Below are positions 45,318 through 54,312 of a stretch of DNA of 64,000 nucleotides, in pieces. Position 1 is the first letter of the stretch, and every line of letters begins with the position of its first letter. The stretch covers positions 1 to 64,000 of the forward strand of contig NZ_WAIE01000006.1 of the NCBI RefSeq assembly GCF_008830225.1, in the 5' to 3' direction. The position numbers and the translations under genes are program-made. The DNA is from Pseudodesulfovibrio senegalensis. Lineage in GTDB: Bacteria > Desulfobacterota > Desulfovibrionia > Desulfovibrionales > Desulfovibrionaceae. The notes under the pieces are model-generated. The model saw only the letters and a list, made by a program, of their open reading frames with translations, had not been told where the DNA came from and ran no database searches.

Positions 45318-45332
45318 CATCACCATCATGAA

Positions 45333-45362
45333 GCGGCGGCACGGCACGGCTCGTGCCGCCGC
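45333..45362 (+). terminator. hairpin after ald
   Basis: An 11-bp GC-only stem (GCGGCGGCACG/CGTGCCGCCGC) starts 15 nt after the stop. No U-run follows, so it may be a weak terminator or RNA-stabilising structure. Confidence 0.5.
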
Positions 45363-45418
45363 CATGATAATAACCCGCCTTCCTTGTGTTTCGCCTTTTC
45401 CCTGCGTACACTTGACCC

Positions 45419-45679
45419 ATGAACAATACTTTCGATCCGGAACTGCTCTATGTGGAATGCACCAAATGCGGCCAGCCCCTGCTCTGGCGAGCCGGTGAAA
45501 CCACCAAGCTCCTGAACATGGCGGGCATTGATCCGGCCACGCTGGACGAACACTGCATGCTGGCCTCGGACGGCTGCCCGTCCTGCCAGCCCGGGGAAAC
45601 GCGGTTTTCCACCCGCGTGGTGCGTCTGGCGCAGGAAGCCCGGCAGAACAACCCCGAAGTACTGCCTGCCGACGCATAG
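45419..45679 (+). CDS. small protein with zinc-ribbon-like cysteines
   Basis: An 86-residue soluble protein with Cys14 and Cys17 (CTKCG) and Cys53 and Cys56 (CPSC), plus Cys46. These form two CX2C knuckles about 36 residues apart, consistent with a small zinc ribbon or iron centre. No family was recognised. It is followed by an 18-bp hairpin terminator. It lies after ald, but with a hairpin between, so it is probably transcribed separately. The ATG is read directly with no strong ribosome-binding site. Confidence 0.7.
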   Translation: MNNTFDPELLYVECTKCGQPLLWRAGETTKLLNMAGIDPATLDEHCMLASDGCPSCQPGETRFSTRVVRLAQEARQNNPEVLPADA

Positions 45680-45692
45680 CCTGCTTTCAAAT

Positions 45693-45739
45693 CACGACAA
45701 GAGGCCGGACCCCATTGCGGAGTCCGGCCTCTTGTCGTG
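45693..45739. terminator. long hairpin between convergent genes
   Basis: A perfect 18-bp stem (CACGACAAGAGGCCGGAC against its complement, 45693-45710 and 45722-45739) sits between the convergent zinc-ribbon and HD-GYP genes. There is no clear U-run on either side, but the long stem suits a bidirectional terminator. Confidence 0.75.
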
Positions 45740-45753
45740 AAAACGGGGATTCC

Positions 45754-46755
45754 CTACATGATTTCTGCCCGGGAAAGCACCAGAATGAGCCGCTTGATCA
45801 GGTCCGGGTCGAAACGGTCCTTTTCCGCCTTGATGTGCGAAAGGGCCTCGAACGGGGTGAACGCCTTGCGCCACGGTTTCTCGCGGGTCAGGTTTTCATA
45901 TTCGTCGCACAGGCCCACCACCTTGGCATGCAGGGGCAGCACGCTGCCCAGTGCCTGCGAAGGAAAACCGCTGCCGTCCTCGCGCTCGTGATGAAAAAGG
46001 ATGCAATGCAGGGCCTCCTGCGGCAGCTGCACCGAGGCGCACCGGCTCACGCCCAGCACAGGGTGGGAATGCGCCTGCTCCAGCTCTTCGGGGGTCAGGT
46101 CATCCTCATGCCTGTCGAACAGGTTTTCCGGCAGGGTCAGCTTGCCCACGTCGTGCAATATGGCACCGGAACAGACCGAAACAAGATGGTCCGCATCGTC
46201 GCGCACCAGCGTGTTCATGACCCCTGCGGCCAAGACCATGACCCCGATGCCGTGATGATACTGTTCCCTGCCCTGCCCCGTGAAAACGGCCAGATGCCTG
46301 AGTACCTCGGGCCGGGAAAAAAAGGACATGCTCTGGCGCAGAATTTTGCGAATGCGGGAAAAACGGACGTTGTTCAGGGATTTGGGAAAGGTGCGATCAA
46401 AGGCTTTGCGGGCCAGAACCGAGGTGGCATCCAGCCAGACGTTGGCGCGCTCCTGCACCGGAATGGATTCATCCGCAAGAATGTCGTCCAGATGCTCGCG
46501 CACGTAGTTGTCGAAATGCTCCTTTTCCACGCTCTTGACGTACAGGCGATCCACGCCCCGGTCAGCAAGGCGCTCCCGGTGCTCTTCGGAAAACAACTCT
46601 CCACGGACCGCGTACAGCACCATGGAGCCGTTCTGGGCAAGATACAGTTCAAAATCGCCGCAGCGCTCGGGCAACAGCATGGAAGGCGAAACAGGATGCA
46701 GCCCGTCAGATTCGGGCTGTGGTTCGGTTGCAACACCGGTTTTGGTCGTGGACAC
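45754..46755 (-). CDS. HD-GYP-domain protein, likely cyclic-di-GMP phosphodiesterase
   Basis: 333 residues with a poorly conserved N-terminal region (about 1-130), then an HD-GYP domain. The metal-binding His-Asp is in GAILHDVGKL (201-202), and the GYP signature reads HHEREDGSGFP (255-265), a variant with Phe where Tyr is common. Such proteins hydrolyse cyclic-di-GMP. I favour the GTG start at 46755, because AAGGGGGAGACC directly precedes it. An upstream ATG at 46836 would add 27 residues without signal. The effect on motility is inferred from the neighbouring chemoreceptor. Confidence 0.85.
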   Translation of the reverse strand: MSTTKTGVATEPQPESDGLHPVSPSMLLPERCGDFELYLAQNGSMVLYAVRGELFSEEHRERLADRGVDRLYVKSVEKEHFDNYVREHLDDILADESIPVQERANVWLDATSVLARKAFDRTFPKSLNNVRFSRIRKILRQSMSFFSRPEVLRHLAVFTGQGREQYHHGIGVMVLAAGVMNTLVRDDADHLVSVCSGAILHDVGKLTLPENLFDRHEDDLTPEELEQAHSHPVLGVSRCASVQLPQEALHCILFHHEREDGSGFPSQALGSVLPLHAKVVGLCDEYENLTREKPWRKAFTPFEALSHIKAEKDRFDPDLIKRLILVLSRAEIM

Positions 46756-47019
46756 GGTCTCCCCCTTGCCAAATCTGCAGGGAGACAGGGACGGATGGGG
46801 GCAGACGAGTATGTCGAATCGGTGGGGAATCGACATGAGAAGGGAGAGTTCGTCAGCATTGGCAACCCGGCTGTCTCAGAGAGACCCGTGGCTTTCCGTC
46901 CCTGCCTCGCGGCAGGTTTGGCTTTTTCGATGCGCGGACCCTATGCAAAACCGGGCGCGTTGTAAAGCACATTCGTCAGTAAATACCAAATATCCGTTAC
47001 AACGCCCCCGGTCGCTCAA

Positions 47020-49179
47020 CTACTGGTTCTTCAATTCGCGGATAATGCCGTCCAGCTGCGCGGCCTGACGCGCAAGGTCGGCAATGGCCTCCGCAGACTG
47101 GGTCATGGATTCGGCGGTCTCGCGTGAGATGTCGTTCACATCCTGCACGGACGTGCTGATCTCCTCGCTGACGGCGGACTGCTCCTCGGCGGCTCCGGCA
47201 ATGCCCCGCACCTGATCCGCGCAGGTTTCCACGATCTCCACGATCTCGCCCAGAGCCTCGCCTGCGTTGCGGGCAAGGTCCGTGCTGCGGCCGACCACCT
47301 CGTTGGCCTCGTCCATGCTGATGCGGCTTTCGCGCGTGCCGTCCTGAATGGTACGCACCGCGTCTTCCACGTCCTTGGTGGCCTGCATGGTCTTTTCCGC
47401 GAGCTTGCGCACCTCGTCCGCCACCACGGCGAATCCGCGCCCGGCATCCCCGGCGCGTGCGGCCTCGATGGCCGCATTTAGGGCCAGCAGGTTGGTCTGG
47501 TCCGCAATGTCGGTGATCACGTTCATGATGCGCCCGATGTTTTCTGCATGACCGCCGAGGCTGTCCAGCTGGCCGTGCACAACCGCGGAACGTTCGCTGA
47601 CCTGCGTGATGGAATCCATGAGGCTCTTGACCACCTCGGAACCCGTGTCGGCCTTGTCGCGCGCGCTCATGGTGCTATCCGCCGCATCCGAGGCATTGCG
47701 CGCCACTTCCAGCACCGATGAATTCATCTGGGACATGGCCGTGGCCGCCTCGGAGCTTCTGCGGCTCTGCCGTTCGGCTCCGGCACTGGCGTTGTGTACC
47801 TGTGCGGTCAGCTCCTCGGACGAGGAAGACACGCGCTCCACGATGACCTCTAGTTCGGAAGCGGCCTGCTGCATGCCTTCGCTCCGGGCGCTTTCCGCCT
47901 GCGACCGGGCCTCTTCGGCCTCGCGCACCGCGTTTTCGGCCATGCGGCTCTGCTTTTCGGCCTCCTCGGTCTTGGCGTTGGCTTCGGCGATCTTTTCCAC
48001 GAGGCTGGTAACCATGTTGCGCAGGGCTTCGGCCAGCATGCCCAGTTCATCGTCCTGCCTGAGCCGGATATCAGCCTCCAGATCGCCTGCCGCAACCGAC
48101 TGGGCCGCACCCGCAAGCTCGTTCACCGGCCGCACGATGGTGCGGGCCACCAGCACCACGATGAGCACCATGAGCAACACCGCGCCCACGCTCATGCCCG
48201 CGCACAGCAGCATCAGCCTGTTGGCGTCGGCCATGATTTCATCCGTGGGAATGCTCACGCCGAAGCTCCATGGCTTGTCATAACTGCCCACCTTGAAGGG
48301 AACAAACATGTAGTACATGTCTTTTCCGGTTTCGGGATGAATCATGTGAAAATCAAGATTTCTGCCCTTGGAAACGGCTGTTGCCAACGGCTTGCGCACC
48401 TCTTCTGCCATGAGCCCGTAGACCACGCTGCCCAGCTTCTTGGCATCCGGATGTGCGGCTATGACGCCCTCGTTGGACAGGGCAAACCCGTACCCGGTAT
48501 CAAAAAGCACCTCACGCCGAACCATGTCCGAAAAACGGTCCATGACGATGTCGGCCCCGGCAACGCCCACGACCTTCCCGCTGATGATGATGGGCACGCT
48601 CACGCTGACCGTGAGCATGGTTTTGCCATCCACCTTGCGGAACACCGGTGTGGTCACATACTGCCGGCCCGTGCGCAGCGGCTGGTAATACCACGCCGAC
48701 AAAGGGTTATCCTCTTCGAAATTCTCGGTATGCCCGCCCACCAGTTCGCCGCCTTCACGGTTCCAGCAGGCAGCAAAACGGCCGTTTTCATCCGTGAACT
48801 TGTCATAATTGCGATAGAATTTGTCCATGCGGTCAAAGGCGTCCGGCTCCCACGTGGTCCAAAGTCCATAGAGCTCTTCATGCCCTTCGATGATGTGGCG
48901 AAGGATGCCGATGACTTTCTTGCGGTTGACCATGCGGGCTTCCTTGGCACCGGCCAGCACGTCCGCAAGGGTTTGGGCAACGCCGAGGGCGCTGTCGATG
49001 TCCCGGGCCACCTTCATGCCCAGGCTTTCGGCCATTTCCCGGCCAAGGGCTTCGGCATCCTGCCGGGATGTTTCCCGAACCTTGTACAGAGTGATGCTCA
49101 TGAACACGGCAAAAATGAGCACAACGGCCGTGCAGATGGGCAAAAGAATCTTCCAACGCATCTTGAGATTGCGAAACAT
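47020..49179 (-). CDS. methyl-accepting chemotaxis protein with dCACHE sensor
   Basis: A 719-residue receptor. The first membrane segment (about 10-32) is followed by a large periplasmic double-CACHE domain (about 40-335; WTTWEPDAFDRMDKFYRNYDKF and GYGFALSNEGVIAAHP are typical), then a second membrane segment (about 345-368), a HAMP domain (RPVNELAGAAQSVAAGDLEADI) and the signalling coiled coil with the conserved hairpin DIADQTNLLALNAAIEAARAGDAGRGFAVVADEVRKLAE. The ligand is unknown. I chose the ATG at 49179, with AAGGGGAA before it. A 16-bp palindrome lies upstream at 49265. Confidence 0.95.
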   Translation of the reverse strand: MFRNLKMRWKILLPICTAVVLIFAVFMSITLYKVRETSRQDAEALGREMAESLGMKVARDIDSALGVAQTLADVLAGAKEARMVNRKKVIGILRHIIEGHEELYGLWTTWEPDAFDRMDKFYRNYDKFTDENGRFAACWNREGGELVGGHTENFEEDNPLSAWYYQPLRTGRQYVTTPVFRKVDGKTMLTVSVSVPIIISGKVVGVAGADIVMDRFSDMVRREVLFDTGYGFALSNEGVIAAHPDAKKLGSVVYGLMAEEVRKPLATAVSKGRNLDFHMIHPETGKDMYYMFVPFKVGSYDKPWSFGVSIPTDEIMADANRLMLLCAGMSVGAVLLMVLIVVLVARTIVRPVNELAGAAQSVAAGDLEADIRLRQDDELGMLAEALRNMVTSLVEKIAEANAKTEEAEKQSRMAENAVREAEEARSQAESARSEGMQQAASELEVIVERVSSSSEELTAQVHNASAGAERQSRRSSEAATAMSQMNSSVLEVARNASDAADSTMSARDKADTGSEVVKSLMDSITQVSERSAVVHGQLDSLGGHAENIGRIMNVITDIADQTNLLALNAAIEAARAGDAGRGFAVVADEVRKLAEKTMQATKDVEDAVRTIQDGTRESRISMDEANEVVGRSTDLARNAGEALGEIVEIVETCADQVRGIAGAAEEQSAVSEEISTSVQDVNDISRETAESMTQSAEAIADLARQAAQLDGIIRELKNQ

Positions 49180-49264
49180 GAACAAATTCCCCTTATTGTA
49201 ACATGATGTCTGCACCGTCCCCTCACAAACGGCGCATGTGTGCAGCCCCCTCGCGACTACATGC

Positions 49265-49280
49265 AATTCAAGGTTGAATT
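49265..49280. promoter_or_regulatory. perfect palindrome upstream of the chemoreceptor gene
   Basis: AATTCAAGGTTGAATT has two 7-bp arms (AATTCAA and TTGAATT) around GG. It sits in AT-rich DNA 85 bp before the chemoreceptor start and 200 bp before the divergent EamA gene. The arms share TTGAA with the flavodoxin operator, so a related regulator is possible. No promoter elements were assigned with confidence. Confidence 0.35.
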
Positions 49281-49479
49281 ACATGAATTTATAATCAAAA
49301 TAAAGCATTCATATGAAAAGCATTCTCAACACATGGTGAAACAATGCGAAAAACAAAAAAACAGCGCTTTTTCTTGGGCTTTGTGCAATAATCCGTGGTC
49401 GACACTTGGCAAACGGCAACACATATGAAATAGAAAAAACACCACCAAGCACCCTGCAATTCCAAAGACGGGGAAACCA

Positions 49480-50346
49480 ATGCCGATTCTTTCGCCCGGG
49501 GTAGGCCTCATGCTTGCTGCTGCTGTCTGCTTCAGCACCGGGACGCTGTTCATCAAACTGGCCGGGATGGGATTGCCGCCCATGGAAATACTGTTCACCC
49601 GTTCGCTGATCGGTTTTTTCTATTGCTTCTTCCTGCTGCGCGGCACCGGGCATTCCATTTTCGGCACCAAACGCCTGTATCTGGCCCTGCGCGGGCTGCT
49701 CGGATTCGGGGCGTTGTTCTGCATGTTTTCCGCGTTCATACTGCTGCCGCTTGCGGACGCCACGGTCATATTCTTTGCGCATCCGATTTTCGTGGCCATT
49801 CTGGCGGCATTCCTGCTCAAGGAAACCCTCGGAACCCGCGGCGTGTTCTGCATTGGCGCGGCTCTGGCCGGCGTGGTGCTGGTGGCGCGGCCTTCATTCA
49901 TATTTCATGACGCCTCCCCGCTGGACCCCGCCGCCGTTGGCATCGCCCTGTGCGCGGCCGTTCTTTCGGCCGGAGCCATCGTCACGGTGCGCTTTCTTTC
50001 CCGCCACGAGCATCCGCTGACCATCATCGCCTACCCCACCATGGCCGTTCTCGTGCTCGGCCCGCTGTTGGACAGCACAAGCTGGTCCATGCCAACCCCC
50101 ACGGAATTTCTGTACCTGCTGGCCATGGGCATACTCATGAACATGGGGCAGCACCTCATGACCATGGCCTACCAGCGGGAGCGGGCAGCCGTGATCGCGG
50201 CCATCGGCTATGTGGAAATACCCCTGGCCGCGCTGTTCGGGGCGCTGGTGTTCGGCGACATGCCTGACATCTGGACCTATGCCGGGGCCGCGCTGGTGGT
50301 GGGCGGTACCCTGTTCCTCGGACAGGTGCGCAAGGCCGGAGCCTGA
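49480..50346 (+). CDS. EamA-family (DMT superfamily) transporter
   Basis: A 288-residue integral membrane protein with ten predicted helices in two EamA halves. The first half has GLMLAAAVCFSTGTLFIKLAGMGLPPMEILFTRSLIGFFYC and the second has GIALCAAVLSAGAIVTVRFLSRHEHPLTIIAYPTM and AAIGYVEIPLAALFGALVFGD. Members export amino acids, purines or other small metabolites, and the substrate here is unknown. GACGGGGA precedes the ATG. It stands alone and ends in repeat sequence. Confidence 0.92.
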   Translation: MPILSPGVGLMLAAAVCFSTGTLFIKLAGMGLPPMEILFTRSLIGFFYCFFLLRGTGHSIFGTKRLYLALRGLLGFGALFCMFSAFILLPLADATVIFFAHPIFVAILAAFLLKETLGTRGVFCIGAALAGVVLVARPSFIFHDASPLDPAAVGIALCAAVLSAGAIVTVRFLSRHEHPLTIIAYPTMAVLVLGPLLDSTSWSMPTPTEFLYLLAMGILMNMGQHLMTMAYQRERAAVIAAIGYVEIPLAALFGALVFGDMPDIWTYAGAALVVGGTLFLGQVRKAGA

Positions 50347-50348
50347 AC

Positions 50349-50422
50349 GCCTCCGGCGGGCAAGGGACATGTCCCTTCAGGCTGCCGACAAAGGCCTGAT
50401 TCCTGTGTTGATGCAAAAAAAG
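50349..50422 (-). repeat. CCTCCGGCGG head plus partial TACGCGAGG-family repeat
   Basis: GCCTCCGGCGGG and the palindrome CAAGGGACATGTCCCTT (50361-50377) are joined to a 45-bp piece whose minus strand reads CTTTTTTTGCATCAACACAGG, then AATCAGGCCTTTGTCGGCAGCCTGAAG. That piece matches the end of the unit at 37165-37221. It is a truncated, inverted joining of the same two repeat families seen at 37.1-37.3 kb. Confidence 0.65.
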
Positions 50423-50458
50423 CCTCCTCCCCAACAATCTCACTCCCGGACAAACAAA

Positions 50459-50487
50459 AAGCCCGCCCCGGAATCCGGGGCGGGCTT
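50459..50487. terminator. bidirectional terminator between EamA and HD-protein genes
   Basis: A 14-bp perfect stem (AAGCCCGCCCCGGA arms) has an A-run on the left and TTTCT on the right. It separates two convergent genes. Confidence 0.88.
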
Positions 50488-50509
50488 TCTCGTTTCATTT
50501 CGCTCGTAA

Positions 50510-51832
50510 CTACATACGCTTGGAGGCTTTCTTGGCGAACGCCACGGCGTCTTCGTAAGTAAGCACATCCCCGGCGATCTGGGCCTTGAGCATTTCATCG
50601 CGGATGATGCCCACCTTGGGACCGGGCTTGAGTCCGGTGGCCTGCATGATCTCGTTGCCGTTCATGAACGGTTCGATGGCTTCCTCGGGAATGTCCGCGC
50701 GCTCGGCCATCTTGAGGTTGTGGTTGAACTCGCGCCAGGAGCCGTTGCGGGCCTTGATGTCCGCCCGCACCATTTCCATGATGCGCGGATACTCGTCCAG
50801 CGCCTTGAGGCGGCGGATGCCCTTGTCCGTGAGCATGAAATGGGGACGCATGTGGTTCTGCACCAGTTCGCAGATGAGGTCGATGTCCTCGTGCATGAAG
50901 CTCAGCCGCTTGAGAATCTTGCGGGTGACCTTGGCGCCCACGCGGTGGTGTTGCAGGAAATGCCATGTGTCGTCGTAGTAGTCGGCGGTGTAGAGCTTGC
51001 CCACGTCGTGGAACATGCAGGCCACGGTGCCGTACCAGTCGTAGGGCAGTTCCTCGGGATAATGGCGCATCACGTCCAGCGTGTGCTGAAGCACGGTTTC
51101 CTCGCCCTCTTCCTCGTTCTTGATCTGCTTGACCCGCGACAGGGCGGCCAGCTCGGGCACCAGCCCGTGCAGCAGCATGGAATCGAACAGCAGCTGCACG
51201 AACTTGTACATGGCCTCGGCCTCGACCTTGCGCCATTCGTCGATGAAGTCGGGCATGGGCACATAGTCCAACACGCGGCGCGCATTGCGCACGATGCTCA
51301 TCCACGAATTGCTCTCGATTTCCAGCCCGTAGTTGGCGGCAAAGCGCAGGGCACGAAACGCGAGCGAGTAGTCCTTTTTCAGGGCCTCGTCGGCAATGCC
51401 CTTGAAGCGGACAACCCCTTCGGACAGGTCCGCAAAGTCCGCGTACATGTCCTTGGCCTTGGGGATGTAGGGACAGACCGAGGAAAGCGGAATGTCGCCG
51501 CGCTCTTCCAGCCGCTTGAGCAGCCGGGGCGTCATGCGTGAAACGCTCTCTTCCGTGTAGGAACTCAGCTCCACGTCCGCAACGTAGAAATAGAAGGTCA
51601 CACCGCCTTCGGACAGGGAACCGACAATGCCCTTGTCCGCGGAGTCCTGAATGCTGGGGAACAGCTTCTGGAGTTCGGAAAGTCCGGCCTCGGTGCAGAT
51701 GTCGATTTCCTGCTCGCTGCCCGATTCCGCCAGGGTCAGTTCCTGAAGACGGGCGTTGATGACGTAGGCGTCAAAGCCGTTACGCATGATGGTCTTGCAG
51801 AAACCGATGGCATCTTTGAAAGGCTGACTCAT
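50510..51832 (-). CDS. poly(A) polymerase/CCA-enzyme-like HD protein with degenerate nucleotidyltransferase core
   Basis: A 440-residue protein with the domain order of bacterial tRNA nucleotidyltransferases: N-terminal transferase-like fold (1-130), RNA-binding-type middle (DYSLAFRALRFAANYGLEIE, about 150-185) and an HD domain (TLDVMRHYPEELPYDWYGTVACMFHDVGKL, HD near 273). The usual catalytic GG-x-VRD and DxD motifs are not recognisable. The region reads RNGFDAYVINARLQ and QEIDICT, with a single acidic pair at best. So it may not transfer nucleotides, or may only retain the HD phosphohydrolase activity. It lies 83 bp after pyrC. Confidence 0.75.
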   Translation of the reverse strand: MSQPFKDAIGFCKTIMRNGFDAYVINARLQELTLAESGSEQEIDICTEAGLSELQKLFPSIQDSADKGIVGSLSEGGVTFYFYVADVELSSYTEESVSRMTPRLLKRLEERGDIPLSSVCPYIPKAKDMYADFADLSEGVVRFKGIADEALKKDYSLAFRALRFAANYGLEIESNSWMSIVRNARRVLDYVPMPDFIDEWRKVEAEAMYKFVQLLFDSMLLHGLVPELAALSRVKQIKNEEEGEETVLQHTLDVMRHYPEELPYDWYGTVACMFHDVGKLYTADYYDDTWHFLQHHRVGAKVTRKILKRLSFMHEDIDLICELVQNHMRPHFMLTDKGIRRLKALDEYPRIMEMVRADIKARNGSWREFNHNLKMAERADIPEEAIEPFMNGNEIMQATGLKPGPKVGIIRDEMLKAQIAGDVLTYEDAVAFAKKASKRM

Positions 51833-51914
51833 GATATTCCTTGGAATTCTTGTTGTTCAAACTGTCAGGGGCCCGCCCGAAAACAGAGCGGACCCGTCAA
51901 TCGTCACGCGTTGC

Positions 51915-53204
51915 TTATACAATCTTTTTGCCGTGAAGGAAATGAGTTTTCACCCGGCCCTTGAGCACGGAACCGGCCAGCGGCGTGTTCTTGCCCTTGG
52001 ATTGCATGGTGGCGGCGCAGACCTCCCACTCCTCTTCCGGATCGAACAGGAAAAAGTCCGCGGGGTCGCCGATCTCGAATCGGTTGCAGGGCAGCTCGAA
52101 GGTTTCGGCCGGGCCGGTGACCCAGGCGCGGTTGAAGGTCTCCTCGCTGATCACGCCGTCGCGCACCAATCCCCATGTGGTGGCAAAGGCCGTGTCCAGC
52201 CCGGAAATGCCGCAGGGGGCAATGTCGAACTCCACTTCCTTTTCGTGGGCCGCGTGCGGGGCGTGGTCCGTGGCCAGAAAATCGATGGTGCCGTCCTCGA
52301 GCGCTTCGATCATGGCCAGCCGGTCCGCCTCGGGTCGCAGGGGCGGGTTGACCTTGGCCAGCGTGCTGTACTGGGTGGCCGGATCTTCCAGATAGTCCTC
52401 GGTCAGGATCAGGTAGTGCGGGCAGGTCTCTGCCGTGACCCTGATCCCGCGCGCCTTGGCCTGACGGATGACGTCCAGCGATTTGCGGCAGGAAATGTGG
52501 GCAAGGTGGATGTGCATGTCCAGATATTCGGCCAAGAGCACGTCCCGCGAGACCTGCAATGCCTCGGCCATGTCCGGCTGGCCCTGCAGCCCGAGACGGT
52601 CGGAGACCTCGCCCTCGTTCACGCCGCAGCCAACGGCCATGAACGGGTCCTCGCAATGGTCGATGACCGGCTTGCCCCAGTCCGAGGCGTATTCCATGGC
52701 CTTGCGGAACAGGTCCGTGTTCTTCACGGGCAGGCCGTCGTTGGAGAACGCGCCGCAGCCCGCCCGGACCAGCTCGGCCATGGGTGCCAGCTCTTCGCCC
52801 TTGAGTTCCTTGGTCAGCGCGCCGATGGGCACCAGCCTCGGGCCGTCCGGCCAATGGCGGCGGGCCTTTTCCAGCATGAGTTCCGTGGTGGCGGCCGTGT
52901 CGTTGACCGGGTTGGTGTTGGCCATGCACAGGATGGCCCCGAATCCGCCCCATGCGGCGGCGCGCAGGCCGGATTCCACGTCTTCCTTGTATTCGAAGCC
53001 CGGCTCGCGCAGATGCGTGTGCACGTCGATCATGCTCGGCATCATGGTCAGGCCGAAGGCGTCCTGCACCTCGGCCCCTTCCGGGTCAAACTCGGTCTGC
53101 GTATCGCGGATCTCGGCGATGACGCCCTTGGAAACGTACACGTCCACTTCGCGTCCCTTGAGAAACGCGCGCCTGATGATGAGGTCGAACTTCTTTTTTG
53201 CCAT
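51915..53204 (-). CDS. pyrC: dihydroorotase
   Basis: A zinc-dependent amidohydrolase that closes carbamoyl-aspartate to dihydroorotate in pyrimidine synthesis. The 429-residue length is that of class I (PyrC-like) dihydroorotases. The metal motif is MIDVHTHLREPG (58-69), followed by HISC and TDHAPHAAHEKEVEF. The ATG has GGAGGCAAA before it (53211-53216 on the minus strand), six bases from the foot of a hairpin. It follows pyrB with a long 175-bp spacer that carries two hairpins. Confidence 0.95.
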   Translation of the reverse strand: MAKKKFDLIIRRAFLKGREVDVYVSKGVIAEIRDTQTEFDPEGAEVQDAFGLTMMPSMIDVHTHLREPGFEYKEDVESGLRAAAWGGFGAILCMANTNPVNDTAATTELMLEKARRHWPDGPRLVPIGALTKELKGEELAPMAELVRAGCGAFSNDGLPVKNTDLFRKAMEYASDWGKPVIDHCEDPFMAVGCGVNEGEVSDRLGLQGQPDMAEALQVSRDVLLAEYLDMHIHLAHISCRKSLDVIRQAKARGIRVTAETCPHYLILTEDYLEDPATQYSTLAKVNPPLRPEADRLAMIEALEDGTIDFLATDHAPHAAHEKEVEFDIAPCGISGLDTAFATTWGLVRDGVISEETFNRAWVTGPAETFELPCNRFEIGDPADFFLFDPEEEWEVCAATMQSKGKNTPLAGSVLKGRVKTHFLHGKKIV

Positions 53205-53379
53205 TTTTTTGCCTCCGGTGGCTCAGGAACCCTTTGAAAAAGGTTCCTGAGAACCTCCAAAACTTTGTATCGATGCAGCGCCTGCGGCACTGCATGGGTG
53301 GGGGTTGTTATTGGAAAGGTGAGGGAAGAGGGAGAACCTTTTCCAAAAGGTTGCCCTCTCCCCTTCCCCCGCAAAAAAA
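53205..53379 (-). promoter_or_regulatory. pyrB-pyrC spacer with hairpins abutting the pyrC ribosome-binding site
   Basis: On the minus strand a hairpin (about 53321-53368, AACCTTTT/AAAAGGTT core) follows the pyrB stop. A second perfect hairpin (53222-53251, CTCAGGAACC/GGTTCCTGAG) then ends six bases before GGAGGC. A related sequence and nearly the same second hairpin precede pyrB. This could control pyrB versus pyrC expression, or be a repeat that happens to lie there. Confidence 0.5.
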
Positions 53380-54312
53380 CTATTCCTCCGCGCCCTTGCG
53401 GGTCATGTACAGGAACAGGAGCGCCATGCGCATGGCCACGCCGTTGGCCACCTGATCCAGCACAAGGGACCGATCGCAGTCGGCCAGCTCGGAATTGATT
53501 TCCACGCCACGGTTCATGGGACCGGGATGCATGATGCGCACGTCCTTGTCGGCCAGCTCCACGTGTTTGGGTCCCAGCCCGTAGGTACAGGCGTACTCGC
53601 GCAGGTCGGGCAGCAGCCCGTCCTTTTGCCGCTCCAGCTGCAACCGCAGACACATGATCCCATTCACGCCCTTCACGGCTTCATTGAGATCCGAATAGAC
53701 CTCCACGGGCCATGAGCGCACCGTGGACGGCAGCAGGGTGCGCGGCGCGCACATGCGCACCGTGGCCCCGAGCTTGTTGAGCAGGATCACGTTGGACCGC
53801 GCCACGCGGGAGTGCTTGATGTCGCCGAGAATGAGGATGGTCTTGCCCGCGAGGTCGCCCCATTCCTGAAACATGGTGAACCCGTCCAGAAGCGCCTGCG
53901 TGGGGTGCGCATGGCGGCCGTCGCCCGCGTTGATCACGGCACAATCCAGCCGGTCGGCAATGAACTTGGCCGCGCCGCTGCACCAGTGACGCATGACGAT
54001 GCAGTCCGGGGCCATGGCCTGCAGGGTCAGCACCGTGTCCTTGAGGGTCTCGCCCTTGGTCAGGCTGGACGAACTCTTGGCCAGCGAAAAGGAATCCGCG
54101 GACAGCCGCTTGGCCGCCACGTCGAAGCTGGTCTTGGTGCGCGTGCTCGGCTCCGCGAAAAAGAGCACCACGCTGCGGCCCTTGAGGGTCGGCACCTTCT
54201 TCACGGGGCGGGTGTTGATTTCCTGAAAATGCGCGGCCGTGTCGAACAGGGACATGGCCTCGGAACGGGACAGCTGGCTCACGTCCAGCAGATCTTTGTG
54301 CAACCACTTCAT
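53380..54312 (-). CDS. pyrB: aspartate carbamoyltransferase
   Basis: Joins carbamoyl phosphate and aspartate in the first committed step of pyrimidine synthesis. 310 residues. The carbamoyl-phosphate-binding motif STRTKTSF is at 56-63, followed by [27 protein letters not shown] and, near the C-terminus, [12 protein letters not shown]. No regulatory subunit gene (pyrI) adjoins. GGAGGCAAAG precedes the ATG. It lies between an amidohydrolase and pyrC on the same strand. Confidence 0.96.
   Translation of the reverse strand: MKWLHKDLLDVSQLSRSEAMSLFDTAAHFQEINTRPVKKVPTLKGRSVVLFFAEPSTRTKTSFDVAAKRLSADSFSLAKSSSSLTKGETLKDTVLTLQAMAPDCIVMRHWCSGAAKFIADRLDCAVINAGDGRHAHPTQALLDGFTMFQEWGDLAGKTILILGDIKHSRVARSNVILLNKLGATVRMCAPRTLLPSTVRSWPVEVYSDLNEAVKGVNGIMCLRLQLERQKDGLLPDLREYACTYGLGPKHVELADKDVRIMHPGPMNRGVEINSELADCDRSLVLDQVANGVAMRMALLFLYMTRKGAEE

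Noticed and set aside
44187-45677. Long minus-strand open frame opposite ald
   Set aside because: Shadow of ald and of the small zinc-ribbon-like gene.
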